The notes under the pieces were generated by a model. The model had not been told where the DNA came from and made no database searches. It was given only the letters and a program-made list of their open reading frames with translations. 48,941 nucleotides of DNA from Candidatus Latescibacterota bacterium. GTDB taxonomy: Bacteria; Latescibacterota; UBA2968; UBA8231. Shown piece by piece: positions 7,051 to 14,358 of this stretch. The stretch lies in assembly GCA_007571365.1 (NCBI GenBank), contig RKRN01000136.1, forward strand, positions 1 through 48,941. Direction: 5' to 3'. Numbering within the stretch: the stretch's first letter is position 1; each line of letters starts with the position of its first letter. A program made the translations under genes and the position numbers.

Positions 7051-7425
7051 TTAGATATAGTTGCCTCGTCTCCGCAGGCTAAACTCGCCGTTATCTAGCC
7101 ACCGCCAGCCTACGTAGAGCATCGCCAGCACCAAAGCAACTTGCAGCAGCAGAAACACAGCACCAAAGACGCTGGCCACCAAGCCCAATGTAGCCTCGAA
7201 CGCCAGCCAGATTCCGGCGAGTAGGACCAAGGCCCCGACGACCCGGCCCAAGATGCTCTCGCCACGCAGCCAGCGCAGACCTATGTAGAGTGCCCCAGCA
7301 GCCAAAAGGCCGACCGCGACCACACCGAGCAAACCAAAGAGGCCGCCGAACAAGGGCCAAATCAGTTTGACCCCCCAAGCAACGCCCCCAATTAGCAATA
7401 GTACACCTAGTATTCTGGCCAACAT
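7051..7425 (-). CDS. Polytopic membrane protein of the psp-type operon
   Basis: 124 residues, almost entirely hydrophobic: four membrane segments at about 5-20, 28-48, 60-76 and 82-105, joined by tight Arg/Gly loops (LRWLRGE), with a short basic cytoplasmic tail. No family name recognised. It lies 12 bases downstream of pspA and probably serves envelope-stress signalling with it, in place of PspB/PspC. The last 13 codons overlap the 24-bp repeat of the ParA element: codons 112-119 are the repeat and the final RGNYI is supplied from inside the element. Confidence 0.75.
   Translation of the reverse strand: MLARILGVLLLIGGVAWGVKLIWPLFGGLFGLLGVVAVGLLAAGALYIGLRWLRGESILGRVVGALVLLAGIWLAFEATLGLVASVFGAVFLLLQVALVLAMLYVGWRWLDNGEFSLRRRGNYI
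7069..7092. repeat. Right 24-bp direct repeat (candidate attachment site)
   Basis: Identical to 5373-5396. It covers codons Asn112 to Arg119 of the membrane-protein gene 7051-7425. The match stops abruptly on both sides, as at an integration junction. Confidence 0.65.
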
Positions 7426-7437
7426 GACCGGCCTCCT

Positions 7438-8085
7438 TTACGATGTCTTTTCTGCTTTCAGCGCAGTCAGCTCCTCTGCGACCTTGCGGTCACGCTCGGC
7501 GCGGCGATTGGCGGCTAATTCGCGCAGCACTTCGGCTTCGGCCACAGCCTGCTCCACCTGTTCCTCAAAGCGAACCAACTCGCACTCACTTTGTTGCACC
7601 CGCTGTGCGATCGCGTCAAAGCGGGGGGCTGCTACACCACACTCGCGCTCAGCGCAATAACGGGCGATCAGTTTGCCCCGCCGCGTGTGCATATCGCGCA
7701 GCTTTTGGCGCAAAATCTCGACCTGCTCCTCTAGCTCGGCCACGGTGTCGCAACTTTCTACGAGGGCCGGTTCTAGCTGCTTGTGAACCTGGTCCAGCTC
7801 TGTTTTCTCGATCAAGGCGAGCCGCGCCCCTGCGTCATCTCCAGCCTCCACGGCGGCTGCGGCTTTGGCTTGCCACATCTGCATCTGTTTGGCGTTGCGC
7901 TGAAGGTCGCGTTCTAGACGCCGCTTGGTGGCTCGCGCCTCAACCAGCGCAGCTACGGCTTGGTCAACCTCACGCTCTGCGTCGCGGACGATTTGATCCA
8001 CTAGCTTAGCTGGATTCTCGATCCGGTCCAGCACTTCGTTGAGGTTCGCCTTCCAGATAGCGGCGATCCGCTCTATTGCTTTCAT
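7438..8085 (-). CDS. pspA: Phage-shock protein A (PspA/IM30 family)
   Basis: 215 residues, nearly all coiled coil, as in the PspA/Vipp1 ESCRT-III-like family that coats and repairs stressed inner membranes. The N-terminus MKAIERIAAIWKANLNEVLD is the amphipathic membrane-binding helix, then ENPAKLVDQIVRDAE, the conserved first hairpin. I took the ATG at 8085, which has a GGAGA ribosome site and the family N-terminus; 60 upstream in-frame codons look non-coding. It sits between a Fis-type HTH gene (11 bp upstream) and a membrane-protein gene (12 bp downstream) behind a candidate sigma-54 promoter, matching the sigma-54-dependent psp regulon of enterobacteria. Confidence 0.92.
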   Translation of the reverse strand: MKAIERIAAIWKANLNEVLDRIENPAKLVDQIVRDAEREVDQAVAALVEARATKRRLERDLQRNAKQMQMWQAKAAAAVEAGDDAGARLALIEKTELDQVHKQLEPALVESCDTVAELEEQVEILRQKLRDMHTRRGKLIARYCAERECGVAAPRFDAIAQRVQQSECELVRFEEQVEQAVAEAEVLRELAANRRAERDRKVAEELTALKAEKTS

Positions 8086-8095
8086 GCTATGTCTC

Positions 8096-8293
8096 CTATA
8101 TGGGGTTGTTCGTGCTTTGGGCCGCCTGCCGGTGCTGCCGCTGCCGCCGCGCAAAAGGCGATTCAATGTCGTGTTTGCGGCAGAGCCGGCTAAAGCTGCG
8201 GATAGTGATCCCCAGTGCTCGGCTGGCGTCCTGATTGCATTTGTACATCCGTGCGACGCGCTCAATCTGCTCCCGGCTAAATCCTTTGTTCAC
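8096..8293 (-). CDS. Small Fis-type HTH protein heading the psp operon
   Basis: About 65 residues. GFSREQIERVARMYKC and QDASRALGITIRSFSRLCRK form a Fis/HTH_8 helix-turn-helix like that at the C-terminus of sigma-54 activators such as PspF, but the AAA+ activator domain is absent. The GTG at 8293 is preferred, eight bases after AAGGAGG (8302-8308); a GTG one codon earlier is possible, and longer in-frame starts lie upstream of this ribosome site. A Gln/Arg-rich tail follows the HTH. It could be a stand-alone DNA-binding regulator of pspA, or a fragment of an ancestral PspF. Confidence 0.75.
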   Translation of the reverse strand: MNKGFSREQIERVARMYKCNQDASRALGITIRSFSRLCRKHDIESPFARRQRQHRQAAQSTNNPI

Positions 8294-8337
8294 CACGGTA
8301 TCCTCCTTGTTGGGGTAAGGGATGCACCCCGTTACAT

Positions 8338-8353
8338 AGCAAAGGGCGTACCG
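8338..8353 (-). promoter_or_regulatory. Candidate sigma-54 (-24/-12) promoter of the psp operon
   Basis: The minus strand reads CGGTACGCCCTTTGCT, matching the TGGCACG-N4-TTGCT consensus at all but two of the defined positions, with the essential GG and GC exactly ten bases apart. A start near 8328 would give a leader of about 20 bases to the AAGGAGG of the HTH gene. psp operons are classically sigma-54-dependent, so context supports it. Confidence 0.6.
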
Positions 8354-8722
8354 CCATTTTGTGCAGATCATAACTTATTGGTAAACAACCGAATAAAACT
8401 AAGCGAAGCGTGTATATCGCCCGCATTTATGGCGGTGTGCGCCACTTTTGGCGCGGGCCGCCAGTCGCCTGCCTGCACATCGCGCTTGAATCAATAGCTC
8501 AATTTGTCCATTTTGTCTTATATTCAATTTATAGTCTGATGTTACCGCAGTCGCTGGTTCTGGTTATCGTCTGCCCCTTGCTGTTTTTCCCGCACCGGCT
8601 GCCAACCGGCGGCTCTGGGGCCTACTTACCCAGGCCGGACAGACGCGGCGGAACGTCAGTTATATTGGCCGCCGGCGTTCCAGTTAGATTATTTTTAATC
8701 ATTCAGGGATGGAGAAACTTCG
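8354..8722. other. Intergenic region between the psp operon and the desaturase
   Basis: About 370 bp with no convincing gene. Bases 8480-8545 are A+T-rich and probably hold promoter or activator sites for the divergent units. Bases 8590-8680 are G+C-rich with several short imperfect inverted repeats. Another A+T-rich patch (8683-8700) lies just upstream of the desaturase ribosome site. I see no known riboswitch. Confidence 0.5.
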
Positions 8723-9712
8723 TTGAATCCGCATAAGAGAGAAGTCATCGCGAGTATGGAGGATTTTGTCAGGAGCCAACTCAAGTTGCTCAAGTCCGTA
8801 GAGGATAGTTGGCAGCCCGACGATTTTCTTCCTGATGTGAGCGTGGAAAACTGGGAAGACTCTATCCGCGAATTCCGCGCCCGCGCCCGCGCCCTTCCAG
8901 ATGATGTCCTCGTCGTCCTCGTCGGCGATATGATCACCGAGGAAGCCCTGCCCACCTATCAGACCTTGCTCAACAGCTTTGAAGGCGTGTCGGACACTAC
9001 CGGCACAGACCCCAGCCCGTGGGCCCAGTGGTCGCGCGGTTGGACCGCCGAGGAAAATCGCCACGGCGACCTGCTCAATAAATACCTTTTCCTCACCGGC
9101 CGCGTCGATATGCGCGCCATTGAGACGACCATCCAACACCTGCTGCGCAATGGCTTCAACCCGCAGGCCGCCCAAGACCCCTACAAAGGCTTCGTCTATA
9201 CGTCTTTCCAAGAGCGGGCGACCCGCATCTCCCACAGCAATGTAGCCCGCCTAGCGCAAAAGGCCGGCGATTCGCACCTCAAGACCATCTGCGGCGTCAT
9301 AGCCGGCGACGAAGCTCGCCACGAAAAAGCGTACACAAATTTTATCAAGAAAATTTTCGAGCTAGATCCCACCGGCGCAATACTAGCCTTCCGCGACTTG
9401 ATGAAACGCCAAGTCGTCATGCCCGCTCACCTGATGACCGATGGGCAAGACCCCAATCTTTTTGAACACTTCTCAATGGTAGCCCAGCGGCTTGGGGTGT
9501 ACACGGCCAAGCACTATTCCGAAATCACCCAGCATCTAGTCCGCCAGTGGGAGTTGGATTCGCTCTGCGGCCTCACCGGCGAAGCGGCCGCCGCCCAAGA
9601 CTACTTGTGCTCGCTCGGGCCGCGCTACGCCAAGCTAGCCGAGCGCAACGAGCGACGGCTAAAGCACACCGCACCGCTGCGGTTTAGTTGGATCTACAAC
9701 CGCAGCGTCTAA
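8723..9712 (+). CDS. Soluble acyl-ACP desaturase (fatty-acid desaturase type 2)
   Basis: 329 residues of the di-iron, plastid-type acyl-[ACP] desaturase family, which places a cis double bond in acyl chains bound to acyl carrier protein, using O2 and reduced ferredoxin. Ligand motifs: Glu73 (GDMITEEALPTYQ), EENRH at 110-114, Glu164 (SFQERAT) and DEARHE at 196-201. The TTG start at 8723 gives an N-terminus (HKREVIASMEDFV) that aligns with the family (PEKREV-like) and has GGAG eight bases upstream; the ATG at 8756 would remove conserved sequence. It implies aerobic life and unsaturated membrane lipids. The next gene follows 15 bases later. Confidence 0.93.
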   Translation: MNPHKREVIASMEDFVRSQLKLLKSVEDSWQPDDFLPDVSVENWEDSIREFRARARALPDDVLVVLVGDMITEEALPTYQTLLNSFEGVSDTTGTDPSPWAQWSRGWTAEENRHGDLLNKYLFLTGRVDMRAIETTIQHLLRNGFNPQAAQDPYKGFVYTSFQERATRISHSNVARLAQKAGDSHLKTICGVIAGDEARHEKAYTNFIKKIFELDPTGAILAFRDLMKRQVVMPAHLMTDGQDPNLFEHFSMVAQRLGVYTAKHYSEITQHLVRQWELDSLCGLTGEAAAAQDYLCSLGPRYAKLAERNERRLKHTAPLRFSWIYNRSV

Positions 9713-9727
9713 CCGGGGCCGTAGTTT

Positions 9728-10558
9728 ATGCGCCCACGGCCTTCCGACCCTTTTTTCGCGCTCGTCCACTCCTCCGGCGAAATTGACCTCGCCCGCGGGG
9801 CCTTGCTCATCGCCCAGCAAGCCTATCCCGACCTCGATATCGAACACTACCTGCGGCAACTCGACGCGCTGAGCGAGGACTTTCGCAGCCGCTATGCCAC
9901 GGCCGATTCTCTGGCGGCCTCGCTGGTCAACCTGAGCCAATACGTGTTCGGCGACCTCGGCTTCTGCGGCAACCACACGCACTACGACGATCCCCGCAAC
10001 AGCTACCTCAACGAGGTCCTCGACCGCCGCCTCGGCATTCCCATCACCCTTGCAGTCGTCTATCTAGCGCTGGGCCAGCGGCTGTCCTTGCCCCTTGCCG
10101 GGGTCAATTTTCCCCATCACTTCCTCGTGCGCAGCACCCAAGGCGCCGAGCCGCTCTTCGTCGATCCCTTTGCCGACGGTGCTTTTGTCGATGGCAAGTC
10201 CTTGGGCCAGCGGCTGCCGGTCATTGAGGGACGGCGGCTCAAATTGGCCCCCGAGTTCATCGAGCCGGCCTCGTCGCTGCACACCTTAGCGCGCATGCTC
10301 CGCAACCTCAAACGCCTGCACTGCCAAACCCGCGAGTTTCCCACCGCCATCGGCTGGGCCGAAAAAATTGCGTACCTACTGCCGACCGAAGCCGAAAACT
10401 TTCGCGACCTCGGCTTCCTCTACCACCACACCCGCGAGTACCTCAAGGCCATTGAAGCCTTTAACGAGTACCTGCGCCAAGCCGGCGACGCCGCGGACGC
10501 TCCCACCATTGAGCACAACATCCGCGTTCTTGCCCATCGCCTAGTTCCGCTCAACTGA
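9728..10558 (+). CDS. SirB1-family transglutaminase-like protein with TPR tail
   Basis: 276 residues. The first ~190 carry the SirB1/transglutaminase-like domain: FGDLGFCGNHTHYDDPRN, SYLNEVLDRRLGIPITLAVV and FPHHFLVR are its diagnostic segments. A C-terminal tetratricopeptide-like pair follows (FRDLGFLYHHTREYLKAIEA). The family is cytoplasmic and widespread but its reaction is not established; a catalytic-type Cys lies in GFCGN and a His in the FPHHF motif. It follows the desaturase closely and is probably in the same transcript. It converges on the ABC permease gene, whose stop lies two bases beyond its own. Confidence 0.85.
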   Translation: MRPRPSDPFFALVHSSGEIDLARGALLIAQQAYPDLDIEHYLRQLDALSEDFRSRYATADSLAASLVNLSQYVFGDLGFCGNHTHYDDPRNSYLNEVLDRRLGIPITLAVVYLALGQRLSLPLAGVNFPHHFLVRSTQGAEPLFVDPFADGAFVDGKSLGQRLPVIEGRRLKLAPEFIEPASSLHTLARMLRNLKRLHCQTREFPTAIGWAEKIAYLLPTEAENFRDLGFLYHHTREYLKAIEAFNEYLRQAGDAADAPTIEHNIRVLAHRLVPLN

Positions 10559-10559
10559 C

Positions 10560-12080
10560 TCAGTCCGCTTCGCGCTCGGCCGGGCTGATTTCTTCTTTGG
10601 CCGTCAACCAGCGCATGATTTCTGCCAAGCGCGGCGGCTTGCCCGTCATCAAGATGCCGATGCGGAAGATCTTGCCCGCCCCCCGCACCGCCAAGTAGAT
10701 GGACGACAAAAGCAGCACGGTGGTGGCCAAATACTCCCACAGCGGCGGTGGGCCAGCGGCCCGATTCATCATGACAAAAGGGGTAAAGAGCGGGATGTAG
10801 GACATAACCCGCGCCAAGGTGCCGTTGGGGTCTTGCGTAATGGGTATCATGGTGAGCAACGGCACGATCAGCGGTACGAGGAGCGGCAACATCAAGCTCT
10901 GTGCATCTTTCAAGCTGTTGCACAGCGAGCCGGCCCCCACCAACAAGCAGGCGTACAGCAGAAAGCCAGCCAAAAAGTAAAAGACAAAGGACAACAAGTA
11001 AGGCGGGGTGCTGGCAATGCCGACGATGGAAGCCGCATCGTTTCCCAATGCGGCCGGCGCGATCACCACCGCCACTGCGACGCACGCGACCCACGTAAAG
11101 ACCAAGGTCAGCCCAACCGCAGCCGTGCCGGCGATCTTGCCGGCCATCAACTCAAAGGGCGACAGCGCGGACAGCAGCACTTCGATCAGGCGCGACGACT
11201 TCTCCTCTACGGTATTGGTCATAAGCGTCTGCGCGTTGATAAATACCGCCATCCACAATAGATAAACGAACGGTATGACGGCCCACTGCTGAACCCGGTC
11301 GACTGTGGAAACCTCGGCCTCCCCGCCGCGCTTATCGACCTTGCGCTCCGCGAAATGCACTGGGGTCTGCAACCAGGAGCCCGTTTCCGCGTCGAGGCCC
11401 GCCTGTTCAATCCGCCGCGCTCGCACCACTTGGGACACCCGGTCTGCAAACCAATGGCGCAAGTCTTGGTCGGTCAGGTTCAAAGAGATGTATTTGCATT
11501 CCTCGTCGCTGGCGACTGGATCCGCAGCGATGACGAAGTACGCAAAGAGCGAGCCGTCGTTCACCATGCGATTGAGCGCGGCTGGCCGATCGTCGCCGGG
11601 CGTCTCCACCCGCACGTAGCGGCTGCGCGAGAGTTCCAAGCCGAGGCCCTCTAGCTCCCCGGCCGACACCTGCTGCCACCACTCGACGAGGCCGGCTGCG
11701 ACCGCACTTTCGCCGGCCGCGAGGTCTTGAATCAGCGCCGGCCGCTCCGCTTCCGCCAAGCTCACATAGACCTTTGCGGCGGCCCGGACCGCCCCCGGCA
11801 AGTGCTCCCAAGTCCGACCGCCATCGCGATAGCGCTCCGCCGCATTCCGCAGCACTATGCCCAGATCCTCGGCCAAAATCCCCGCCTCCACCTCCTTTAG
11901 CACAAAACCCGAATGGTCGATCACGGCATAGGTGCGCGCCTGTTTGGTTTCACTCAATAGAATGGGCATCACAACGCTCAACGCGAGAATGAGCGGAAAA
12001 GCCAAAACGCCGATCCAAAAACCCTTGGTGCGGATGTGCTCCATGTATTCGCGCTGTGCAACTAAAGCAATTTTACGCAT
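10560..12080 (-). CDS. ABC-2 type exporter permease (NatB-like)
   Basis: 506 residues. Residues 1-40 (MRKIALVAQREYMEHIRTKG, then FWIGVLAFPLILAL) form the cytoplasmic lead-in and first membrane helix of NatB-type permeases. A large extracytoplasmic domain (about 45-250) follows, then five or six membrane helices (about 255-480) including the conserved EEKSSRLIEVLLSALSPFELMAGKI segment. The ATG at 12080 overlaps the end of the ATPase gene by eight bases, a coupled pair. The NatAB family extrudes Na+ or other small compounds; the substrate cannot be read from the sequence. The ~28 codons upstream of this ATG lie inside the ATPase gene and were not used. Confidence 0.9.
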   Translation of the reverse strand: MRKIALVAQREYMEHIRTKGFWIGVLAFPLILALSVVMPILLSETKQARTYAVIDHSGFVLKEVEAGILAEDLGIVLRNAAERYRDGGRTWEHLPGAVRAAAKVYVSLAEAERPALIQDLAAGESAVAAGLVEWWQQVSAGELEGLGLELSRSRYVRVETPGDDRPAALNRMVNDGSLFAYFVIAADPVASDEECKYISLNLTDQDLRHWFADRVSQVVRARRIEQAGLDAETGSWLQTPVHFAERKVDKRGGEAEVSTVDRVQQWAVIPFVYLLWMAVFINAQTLMTNTVEEKSSRLIEVLLSALSPFELMAGKIAGTAAVGLTLVFTWVACVAVAVVIAPAALGNDAASIVGIASTPPYLLSFVFYFLAGFLLYACLLVGAGSLCNSLKDAQSLMLPLLVPLIVPLLTMIPITQDPNGTLARVMSYIPLFTPFVMMNRAAGPPPLWEYLATTVLLLSSIYLAVRGAGKIFRIGILMTGKPPRLAEIMRWLTAKEEISPAEREAD

Positions 12081-12984
12081 CGTCGGCCTCCCCGATGGCG
12101 CGGATGAAAATCTCGTGCAAAGAAGCCGTACGCAGGGCAAAGCCCCGTATCTGCACCTTGGCAACGAGCGCGGCTAACAGGGCTTGCGAGTCGGCGTCTG
12201 CGGCGAGAAAAAGCTCGGCCCGCTTGCCCGAGTCGTTGACCCGGACAACGCCCGGCAGATCGCGCAGTAGAAGCCCGTCGCCGTCGTAGTCGAGCACTGC
12301 GGCGCGCCCCCCGCTGGCGAGCACTTGGCCCAACGGGCCATCGACGACCTTCTGCCCCTTATTAATCAGCGCGACAAAGTCGCATAACTGCTCGGCCTGC
12401 TCCATCAGATGGGTCGAGAAAATCACCGTCTTGCCGTCGCGGCGCATCTGCAAGATGACATCCCGCATCAAATCGCGGTTGACCGGGTCTAGCCCGGAAA
12501 AAGGCTCGTCGAGAATGACTAGTTCAGGCTCGTGGATCAGCGCCGCGAGCAACTGCACCTTTTGCTCCATACCCTTGGAAAGCACCTCGCAGCGCCGATC
12601 CTGATAAGCACCAAGGCCATAGCGCTGCAACAACTCGGCGGCCCGCTGCTGCGCCACACCCGCGGCAACCCCCTTGAGCTGGGCGAAATAGATCATCAGT
12701 TCGGCGACCTTCATCTTCTTGTACAGGCCCTTTTCCTCGGGCAGATAGCCGAGTTGGTCCTTGACCGCGAGGGCCTTTTGTCCATCCAACAAGCCGATGC
12801 GCCCGGAATCGGCCAAGAAGATGCTCATAATCATGCGGATAAGGGTCGTCTTACCGGCACCGTTGGGACCCAATAGCCCGTAGATACACCCAGCGGGTAC
12901 GCATAGCGACACCCCGCGCACAGCCTCGACCGCGCCGAAGCGCTTCCACACCTCTTCGAGCCGCACCGCTGTCAAAAAAGCCAT
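12073..12984 (-). CDS. ABC transporter ATPase (NatA-like)
   Basis: 303 residues, partner of the permease gene that overlaps its end. Walker A GPNGAGKT (39-46), signature LSKGMEQ (135-141), Walker B LVILDEP (155-161), D-loop SGLD and switch His (STH) are intact. The C-terminal ~80 residues (after DFVALINKGQKVVDGPL) form the extra domain usual in DUF4162-bearing NatA proteins. The signature motif is LSKGM and not LSGGQ, which is common in this subfamily. First gene of the pair; the 263 bp upstream, shared with the divergent DUF4432 gene, contain an A+T-rich patch around 13030-13045 that may hold its promoter. Confidence 0.93.
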   Translation of the reverse strand: MAFLTAVRLEEVWKRFGAVEAVRGVSLCVPAGCIYGLLGPNGAGKTTLIRMIMSIFLADSGRIGLLDGQKALAVKDQLGYLPEEKGLYKKMKVAELMIYFAQLKGVAAGVAQQRAAELLQRYGLGAYQDRRCEVLSKGMEQKVQLLAALIHEPELVILDEPFSGLDPVNRDLMRDVILQMRRDGKTVIFSTHLMEQAEQLCDFVALINKGQKVVDGPLGQVLASGGRAAVLDYDGDGLLLRDLPGVVRVNDSGKRAELFLAADADSQALLAALVAKVQIRGFALRTASLHEIFIRAIGEADDA

Positions 12985-13247
12985 ACCTTCTGCACTCCTT
13001 TCTCATGGGTTTGAGTTGGCAAGAAAAACCTATAAATATTGTTTTAACGCGAGTTCGCTAGCGTCGTTCATCTGCTTAATAACACGCGATTGCAAAGAGA
13101 GCAAAACCAGGCCTCAACCCAATAGATGCCGCTTTTGAGTTTGGCGATCACCTTATCCCGAACTTACGTTGTTTTACCATGCAGAACAAAACCCATCCCG
13201 GCGATAGTCCAAACCGCATCTCAGCATTTTCTCGTAGGAGGTTCCTC

Positions 13248-14336
13248 ATGCCCAAGCTCTTCGGTCGCAACTTTACCCGCCGCCAATTGCTCAATCGCGT
13301 CGGCGACATCAGCCAGCTCATGTATGCCCGCCGCGCCGAGCGCCGCGAAGGATTCGAGCGCGGGGCCGACCTCATCGACGTATTCAACGCTTCGGGCTTG
13401 GGGTTTTCCGTCCTGCCCGGCCGCGCCCTCGACATTGCCTCGGCCCACTACAAGGGCCAGTCGCTGTGCTTCCGCTCCGGCCCCGGCGACGTCGGGCCGG
13501 CCTTCTACGAGCCAGAGGGCTTCAAATGGGGGCGCGGCTGGTTCGGCGGGCTGGTCACCTCTTGCGGCCTCGATTTTGTCGGCCACCCAGAAGTCGATCC
13601 CGAAGAAGAAAACGCCGAAATGCCGCTGCACGGTCGCCTCTCGTACATACCGGCTAAAAATGTCGGTATTGAGGAAGGCTGGGAGGGCGAGGACTACGTC
13701 GTGTGCATCCGCGGCCAAATGCGCCAAGCCGAGGTCTTTGCCGAAAATTTAGAGCTGTCGCGCCAGATCTCGACCGTGCTCGGCCAACGGAGCATTCACA
13801 TCCGCGACCGCATCGAAAACCTCGCGGCCGCTCGCTCGCCGCTCATGTTCGTCTATCACTGCAACCCCGGCTTCCCCCTGCTCGACGAAGGAACTCGCCT
13901 CGTCCTCCACAGCCGCGAGAGCACCGAATGGACCGCGGACCGCCCCGTCGGCCCCGCGGACTACGCCGTAGCTAAAGGCCCGCAACCGCACGCCCACGAC
14001 GATGTGTACGTGCATCGGCCCGCCACCGACCGCCAAGGGCGCGTCCACATCGGCCTGCTCAACGAGAAGCTCGGCTTGGGCTTGTATTGGCAGTTCGAGC
14101 ACAGCGAGATCCCCATCGTCAACCAGTGGCAGCACTTCCACAAGGGCACGTACGTCACCGGCATTGAGCCGGGCAACTGCTCGGTGCTCGGCCGCGCTTG
14201 GAACCGCCAGCACGGCACCTTGCAGTACATTGAGCCGGGCGAGGTGCGCGAGTTCAACATGGAAATCGGCGTGTTGGACGGGGCGGATGAAATGCGCGAC
14301 TTTGAGCGCAAGGTCGAGCGGGGCTTGGCCCAATAA
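13248..14336 (+). CDS. DUF4432 aldose-1-epimerase-like protein
   Basis: 362 residues of the DUF4432 family, beta-sandwich relatives of galactose mutarotase. Diagnostic segments: QLLNRVGDISQLMYARR (about 12-28), GLGFSVLPGRALDIASAHY, WFGGLVTSCGLDFVG, PLHGRLSYIPA and FVYHCNPGFPLLDE, with two His (HGR, YHCN) where mutarotases place active residues. It probably acts on a free sugar or sugar acid in the cytoplasm. The ATG at 13248 has AGGAGG eight bases upstream; 23 earlier in-frame codons precede this ribosome site and are excluded. The next gene starts 22 bases after the stop, so the two probably share a carbohydrate pathway. Confidence 0.88.
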   Translation: MPKLFGRNFTRRQLLNRVGDISQLMYARRAERREGFERGADLIDVFNASGLGFSVLPGRALDIASAHYKGQSLCFRSGPGDVGPAFYEPEGFKWGRGWFGGLVTSCGLDFVGHPEVDPEEENAEMPLHGRLSYIPAKNVGIEEGWEGEDYVVCIRGQMRQAEVFAENLELSRQISTVLGQRSIHIRDRIENLAAARSPLMFVYHCNPGFPLLDEGTRLVLHSRESTEWTADRPVGPADYAVAKGPQPHAHDDVYVHRPATDRQGRVHIGLLNEKLGLGLYWQFEHSEIPIVNQWQHFHKGTYVTGIEPGNCSVLGRAWNRQHGTLQYIEPGEVREFNMEIGVLDGADEMRDFERKVERGLAQ

Positions 14337-14358
14337 GGACTCGACAGGAGAATAAAGT

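Larger units (their letters stand above)
5373..7092. mobile_element. Small integrated element with ParA, flanked by 24-bp direct repeats
   Basis: Bases 5373-5396 and 7069-7092 are identical over 24 bp. The right copy forms codons 112-119 of the minus-strand membrane-protein gene 7051-7425. In the left copy the same frame runs on for RRV and then stops. Both ends thus give a short in-frame tail (RGNYI against RRV), as expected when an element integrates into the 3' end of a gene and rebuilds it. Between the repeats are only two genes (ParA ATPase and partner) plus their promoter, visibly more A+T-rich than the flanks. No recombinase is present, so mobilisation would need to be supplied in trans, or the element is a remnant. 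Confidence 0.6.

Noticed and set aside
7443-8009. 188-codon plus-strand ORF
   Set aside because: Antisense shadow of pspA.
8294-8371. Longer form of the Fis-type HTH protein
   Set aside because: It would start upstream of both the AAGGAGG and the candidate sigma-54 promoter.
8590-8680. Possible riboswitch upstream of the desaturase
   Set aside because: Only short imperfect inverted repeats; no match to the conserved cores of the known riboswitches I could compare.
8877-8897. Short GCGCCC tandem repeat
   Set aside because: Lies within the desaturase gene as an Arg/Ala stretch; no sign of wider significance.
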